A stretch of DNA of 7,597 nucleotides from Candidatus Daviesbacteria bacterium RIFCSPHIGHO2_02_FULL_39_12. GTDB taxonomy: Bacteria; Patescibacteriota; Microgenomatia; Daviesbacterales; UBA10151. Below are positions 5,236 to 7,597 of the stretch, piece after piece (position 1 is the first letter of the stretch; each line of letters opens with the position of its first letter). Made by a program: the position numbers and the translations under genes. A model generated the notes under the pieces. That model worked only from the letters and a program-made list of their open reading frames with translations. It was not told the DNA's origin and made no database searches. The stretch lies in NCBI GenBank assembly GCA_001777055.1, contig MFCX01000003.1:32606-40202 (forward strand), given 5' to 3'.

Positions 5236-6726
5236 ATGCAGATAATTGATGATTTTTTAAATAACATCACTATGTACCGGTTGGCGCTTTACTGCTTAAT
5301 TTTCTTTTTGGCTGTTGCTGCAATTTTAAGTTTTTTTAATGTTTTGCCTTTCAATTTGTTATCATTACTTTTTTCCGTTGCTATTTTAGTGGTTATATGT
5401 TCGATTACAAATAGGATTTTTGCTAAAGTTTTTAATGTTCCTACTAATGTTGAATCCATCTATATTACAGCTTTAATTTTAGCCTTGGTTATTACCCCAA
5501 TTAAGAATACTCATGAGATAACCTTCTTTATTTGGGTGGCAATTTTGGCCATGGTTTCTAAATATATTTTGGCTATCAATAAAAAACATATTTTTAATCC
5601 GGCAGCATTAGCAATTTTTTTAACAGCGATCATTATTAATCAATCAGCCAGCTGGTGGGTAGGGACTTTGTGGATGGCGCCAGTTAGCTTAGTTGGAGGA
5701 TTATTAATCGTAAGAAAGATAAGAAAGTTTAGCTTGGTATTGAGTTTTTTCTGTGTTACTTTAATTATTATCTTAGGAAATGTATTTTTGAAAGGGGGAA
5801 ACGTATTATCATCTGCCCAAAATTTAATTTTAGATACACCTATACTATTTTTTGCCTTTATTATGTTAACAGAACCGCAAACAACTCCTCCTACTAGAAA
5901 AAAGCAGGTAATATACGGAGGATTGGTTGGTTTATTATTTACCCTTACTCCGGAACCAGCACTTTTAATAGGAAATATTTTTTCCTATTTAGTTAGTCCG
6001 AAGGAGAGATTTGTTTTAAAGTTAAAAGAAAAAATTAGAATCGCCAAAGATACTTATGATTTTGTCTTTGGGCTTGAGAAAAAATTGTCATATTTACCCG
6101 GACAATATATGGAGTGGACATTAGGACATAGTAATCCTGACAGTAGGGGAAACAGAAGATTTTTTACGGTAGCGTCTTCTCCTACAGAGGACAATTTGAG
6201 GATTGGGGTAAAGTTTTGTCCGGAGCCTAGTTCATTTAAACAAACGCTTCTAGGCATGGACTCAAATGATAAAATTATCGCTTCACAATTGGCAGGCGAT
6301 TTTACTTTGCCAAAAGATTTAAATAAAAAACTGGTATTTATGGCAGGAGGAATAGGAATAACTCCCTTTAGGAGCATGATTAAGTATCTTTTGGACACAA
6401 GGGAACGGCGTGATATAGTTTTACTGTATTCTAACAAAACAATAGAGGATATTGCCTATAAAGTAATACTTGATAAAGCCGGCAATGATTTGGGTATAAA
6501 AATTATTTATGTTTTGACTGATGCTAAAAATATTCCTGCTAAATGGGAGGGAAAAATAGGCCCGATTGATGAGCAAATGATCCGTCAGATAGTGCAGGAC
6601 TATTTTAAAAGAATATTTTATATTTCTGGGTCACATTCAATGGTAACAGCTTTTGAAAAGAGTTTAAAAAATATGGGTATATCTGGCAGTCAAATTAAAG
6701 TAGATTTTTTCCCTGGATATGCCTAA
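5236..6726 (+). CDS. RnfD/NqrB-like membrane domain fused to an FNR-type flavin reductase
   Basis: This 496-residue protein has two parts. Residues about 14-255 form roughly 8-10 hydrophobic segments and include IFNPAALAI (119-127) and MLTEPQTTPPTRKKQVIYGGLVG (210-232); these resemble the NPAA and TEP-T-P-----Q--YG motifs of RnfD/NqrB subunits. Residues about 258-496 form a cytoplasmic ferredoxin-NADP reductase-like module: LPGQY (287-291), the flavin motif RFFTVASSP (308-316), the pyridine-nucleotide loop AGGIGITPFRSM (370-381), YISGSHSMV (462-470) and the terminal DFFPGY. It probably passes electrons between NAD(P)H, a flavin and a membrane partner. No Cys cluster for [2Fe-2S] is present (only four scattered Cys), and no obvious S/T-GAT site for covalent FMN is seen. 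ATG 5236 lacks a Shine-Dalgarno site; ATG 5272 (residue 13) is an alternative. DUF3175 follows with 8-bp overlap. Physiological substrates are unknown. Confidence 0.82.
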   Translation: MQIIDDFLNNITMYRLALYCLIFFLAVAAILSFFNVLPFNLLSLLFSVAILVVICSITNRIFAKVFNVPTNVESIYITALILALVITPIKNTHEITFFIWVAILAMVSKYILAINKKHIFNPAALAIFLTAIIINQSASWWVGTLWMAPVSLVGGLLIVRKIRKFSLVLSFFCVTLIIILGNVFLKGGNVLSSAQNLILDTPILFFAFIMLTEPQTTPPTRKKQVIYGGLVGLLFTLTPEPALLIGNIFSYLVSPKERFVLKLKEKIRIAKDTYDFVFGLEKKLSYLPGQYMEWTLGHSNPDSRGNRRFFTVASSPTEDNLRIGVKFCPEPSSFKQTLLGMDSNDKIIASQLAGDFTLPKDLNKKLVFMAGGIGITPFRSMIKYLLDTRERRDIVLLYSNKTIEDIAYKVILDKAGNDLGIKIIYVLTDAKNIPAKWEGKIGPIDEQMIRQIVQDYFKRIFYISGSHSMVTAFEKSLKNMGISGSQIKVDFFPGYA

Positions 6727-7015
6727 AAAGAAATATTGGTCTAATAAGGTAACAAGAACCAGTAATGCATTAGATTTGGATAGAGGCGTATTTACATGGA
6801 AAGATCCTCAAAAAATTGCTGCTTCTTTAAAAAAGTCTGCTGAAACAAGTACCAGAAAAAAGACTACCTCTTTTCAGTCTGCCATGAGTATGCTTAATCT
6901 TTATATTAATAGGGCTGGTAAGAATTTAGATCCAAAGCAAAAAGAGATTTTACAGGAGGTGAAAGCAGAATTAAGAAAACTATTTGGTAAAACTAGTAGC
7001 CAAAGTAGTATATAA
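6719..7015 (+). CDS. DUF3175 family protein
   Basis: A 98-residue soluble, basic protein. It matches the pattern I know for DUF3175: an N-terminal YWSNKVTRTSNALDLDRGVFT (6-26), then DPQKIAASLKKSAE (29-42), a basic TRKKT linker, SFQSAMSMLNLYINRAGKNL (51-70) and a helical end KEILQEVKAELRKLFG (75-90). The molecular function of this family is not known to me; the size and conserved helices suggest a small nucleic-acid- or protein-binding helical protein, but that is speculation. It starts 8 bp inside the end of the oxidoreductase gene with no Shine-Dalgarno site, so it is probably translated by coupling. The following gene may begin inside it, at TTG 6984. No membrane segment or signal peptide is present. 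Confidence 0.82.
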   Translation: MPKKKYWSNKVTRTSNALDLDRGVFTWKDPQKIAASLKKSAETSTRKKTTSFQSAMSMLNLYINRAGKNLDPKQKEILQEVKAELRKLFGKTSSQSSI

Positions 7016-7508
7016 TTTGCAAATTAACAAATCATTTCCCCATACCCCAATTTTTTTAACACTAGTTTTGTCTGTTGTCTTAATCGGTGTAATGATGGGA
7101 AGCGTTTTACTTTTTATCCATCTTATTTCTGCAAACAGCCTCCAAGACTTAAATGGTTCACAAAGTTTGTCTATGAGTAGCCCTAATCTTCTTAATGTTC
7201 CGGCTACTTTACCCAGTTCACCAAAACCGGAAGTGGCAGGTATTGATAGCGGGAATGCAAATAAGCTGTATGGACCGTCTGTATCCCCAACACCTCAACC
7301 TACCGGGGAGCCTACTCCCACGCCGACTCCTAGTCCAAGCCCAACTCCAACTCCTGAACCAACATCTGCGCCAACTCCCGTTCCGGATCCGACTGCTACC
7401 CCTACCCCGACGCCTGGACCAACCGCCACACCCAGCCCAACTCCTGAACCAACTCCTACTTCCACCCCTACACCGGAACCTACGCCTACGCCGACACAGG
7501 GTCCATAA
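6984..7508 (+). CDS. Single-pass membrane protein with Pro/Thr-rich surface tail
   Basis: Up to 174 residues. A short basic N terminus leads into one hydrophobic segment (about 23-49, TPIFLTLVL to LLFIHLISA), with no clear AxA cleavage site, so it is probably a signal anchor with the C terminus outside. Residues 50-100 are a Ser/Asn-rich linker, and 101-174 are almost pure Pro-Thr-Ser with occasional Glu, Asp or Ala: 31 Pro and 23 Thr among 74. Such tails are common as cell-wall-spanning or glycosylated stalks, but no folded domain or sorting signal follows, and the chain simply ends in TQGP. The start is uncertain: TTG 6984 overlaps DUF3175 by 32 bp; TTG 7017, just after the DUF3175 stop, would give 163 residues and keep the anchor. 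Neither has a Shine-Dalgarno site. The first ATG, 7092, would cut the membrane segment. No specific function can be assigned. Confidence 0.7.
   Translation: MVKLVAKVVYNLQINKSFPHTPIFLTLVLSVVLIGVMMGSVLLFIHLISANSLQDLNGSQSLSMSSPNLLNVPATLPSSPKPEVAGIDSGNANKLYGPSVSPTPQPTGEPTPTPTPSPSPTPTPEPTSAPTPVPDPTATPTPTPGPTATPSPTPEPTPTSTPTPEPTPTPTQGP
7011..7016 (+). promoter_or_regulatory. Perfect TATAAT at the end of DUF3175 (possible internal -10)
   Basis: TATAAT sits at 7011-7016 over the DUF3175 stop codon. No good -35 lies 16-18 bases upstream (TAAAAC at 17), and TTGGTA (6985-6990) is 20 bases away. Transcription from it would start near 7023, after both TTG starts, so if used it would serve only a shorter product or a downstream gene. 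It may be a chance match. Confidence 0.2.
7284..7505 (+). repeat. Low-complexity Pro/Thr coding tract
   Basis: About 220 bases of degenerate CCN/ACN codons, C-rich and G-poor on the plus strand and visibly richer in G+C than the surroundings. A 17-bp identical run (CCAACTCCTGAACCAAC) occurs at 7347-7363 and again at 7437-7453, exactly 90 bp apart and in the same frame, consistent with past duplication. Elsewhere synonymous codons are mixed, so the tract is not a fresh simple-repeat expansion. Confidence 0.75.
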
Positions 7509-7570
7509 GTATTTATGAGGAATTTTTTTATAATTTTAGTAATCCTTTTCATGCCGGGTTAGATGATGAA

Positions 7571-7576
7571 GAGGTG
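7571..7576 (+). promoter_or_regulatory. Shine-Dalgarno site of a gene starting at the right edge
   Basis: GAGGTG, a strong match to AGGAGGTGA, lies 8 bases before ATG 7585. The stretch AGGTGTCC and the 8-base spacing are the same as at the purC start (AGGTG 2124-2128, ATG 2137). Confidence 0.5.
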
Positions 7577-7584
7577 TCCTGGAA

Positions 7585-7597
7585 ATGAAGCAGAGTT
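7585..7597 (+). CDS. Probable start of a further gene (5' fragment)
   Basis: ATG 7585-7587 is followed by Lys-Gln-Ser and then runs off the window. Four codons say nothing of function. The call rests on the well-placed GAGGTG site upstream and on the plus-strand direction of the preceding cluster. The 76 bp between the Pro/Thr gene and this ATG are AT-rich and show no GC-rich stem with a U-tract, so readthrough from the upstream genes is possible. Confidence 0.35.

Noticed and set aside
7509..7550. Terminator after the Pro/Thr gene (T-run near 7523-7529)
   Set aside because: The T-run has no GC-rich stem before it.
7295..7552. Minus-strand Gly/Val-rich frame and plus-strand Leu/Pro/Arg-rich frame (7195-7518)
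   Set aside because: Both are alternative readings of the Pro/Thr codon tract; low-complexity DNA stays open in several frames. The chosen frame alone has a membrane anchor before the tail.
7515..7562. 15-codon hydrophobic ORF after the Pro/Thr gene
   Set aside because: No Shine-Dalgarno site, very short and AT-rich; chance is more likely than a real peptide. The overlapping ATG at 7563 also lacks an SD, unlike ATG 7585.

Overview
The window reads as a compact, AT-rich bacterial genome segment with very short intergenic gaps and several overlapping genes. TGA is used as a normal stop (it ends purH and purB, and no gene has in-frame TGA), so the SR1/Gracilibacteria recoding is excluded. Several traits suggest a candidate-phyla (Patescibacteria, perhaps Microgenomates) bacterium: small tightly packed genes, few canonical Shine-Dalgarno sites, a single-chain membrane/FNR-type oxidoreductase, and a membrane-anchored protein with a Pro/Thr tail. 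That assignment is an inference from style, not from a marker gene.

Positions 1-4084, plus strand, hold a purine biosynthesis operon: the 3' end of purH, then purB, purE, purC and prs. A palindromic 57-bp element and a good Shine-Dalgarno site separate purH from purB. A short leader in front of purC can fold so that its Shine-Dalgarno site is either paired or free. prs overlaps purC by 11 bp. purM lies on the opposite strand (4081-5187) and converges with prs so tightly that the two stop codons overlap. Together these genes supply PRPP (Prs), AIR (PurM), CAIR (PurE), SAICAR (PurC), AICAR and AMP (PurB), and IMP (PurH). purF, purD, purN/T, purL/Q/S and purK are not in the window.

A 48-bp gap (5188-5235) separates purM from a second plus-strand cluster. 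Its first gene is a 496-residue fusion of an RnfD/NqrB-like membrane domain with a cytoplasmic ferredoxin-NADP reductase-like domain. A DUF3175-family gene overlaps it by 8 bp. Next comes a single-pass membrane protein with a 74-residue Pro/Thr-rich tail, which may begin inside the DUF3175 gene or just after it. At the right edge a consensus-like Shine-Dalgarno site and ATG probably mark the start of another gene.

No RNA genes, CRISPR arrays, insertion sequences or clear intrinsic terminators were seen, and no stretch over 300 bp lacks a gene. The items most worth a second look are the membrane/reductase fusion, the competing hairpins at the purC start and the palindromic element before purB.
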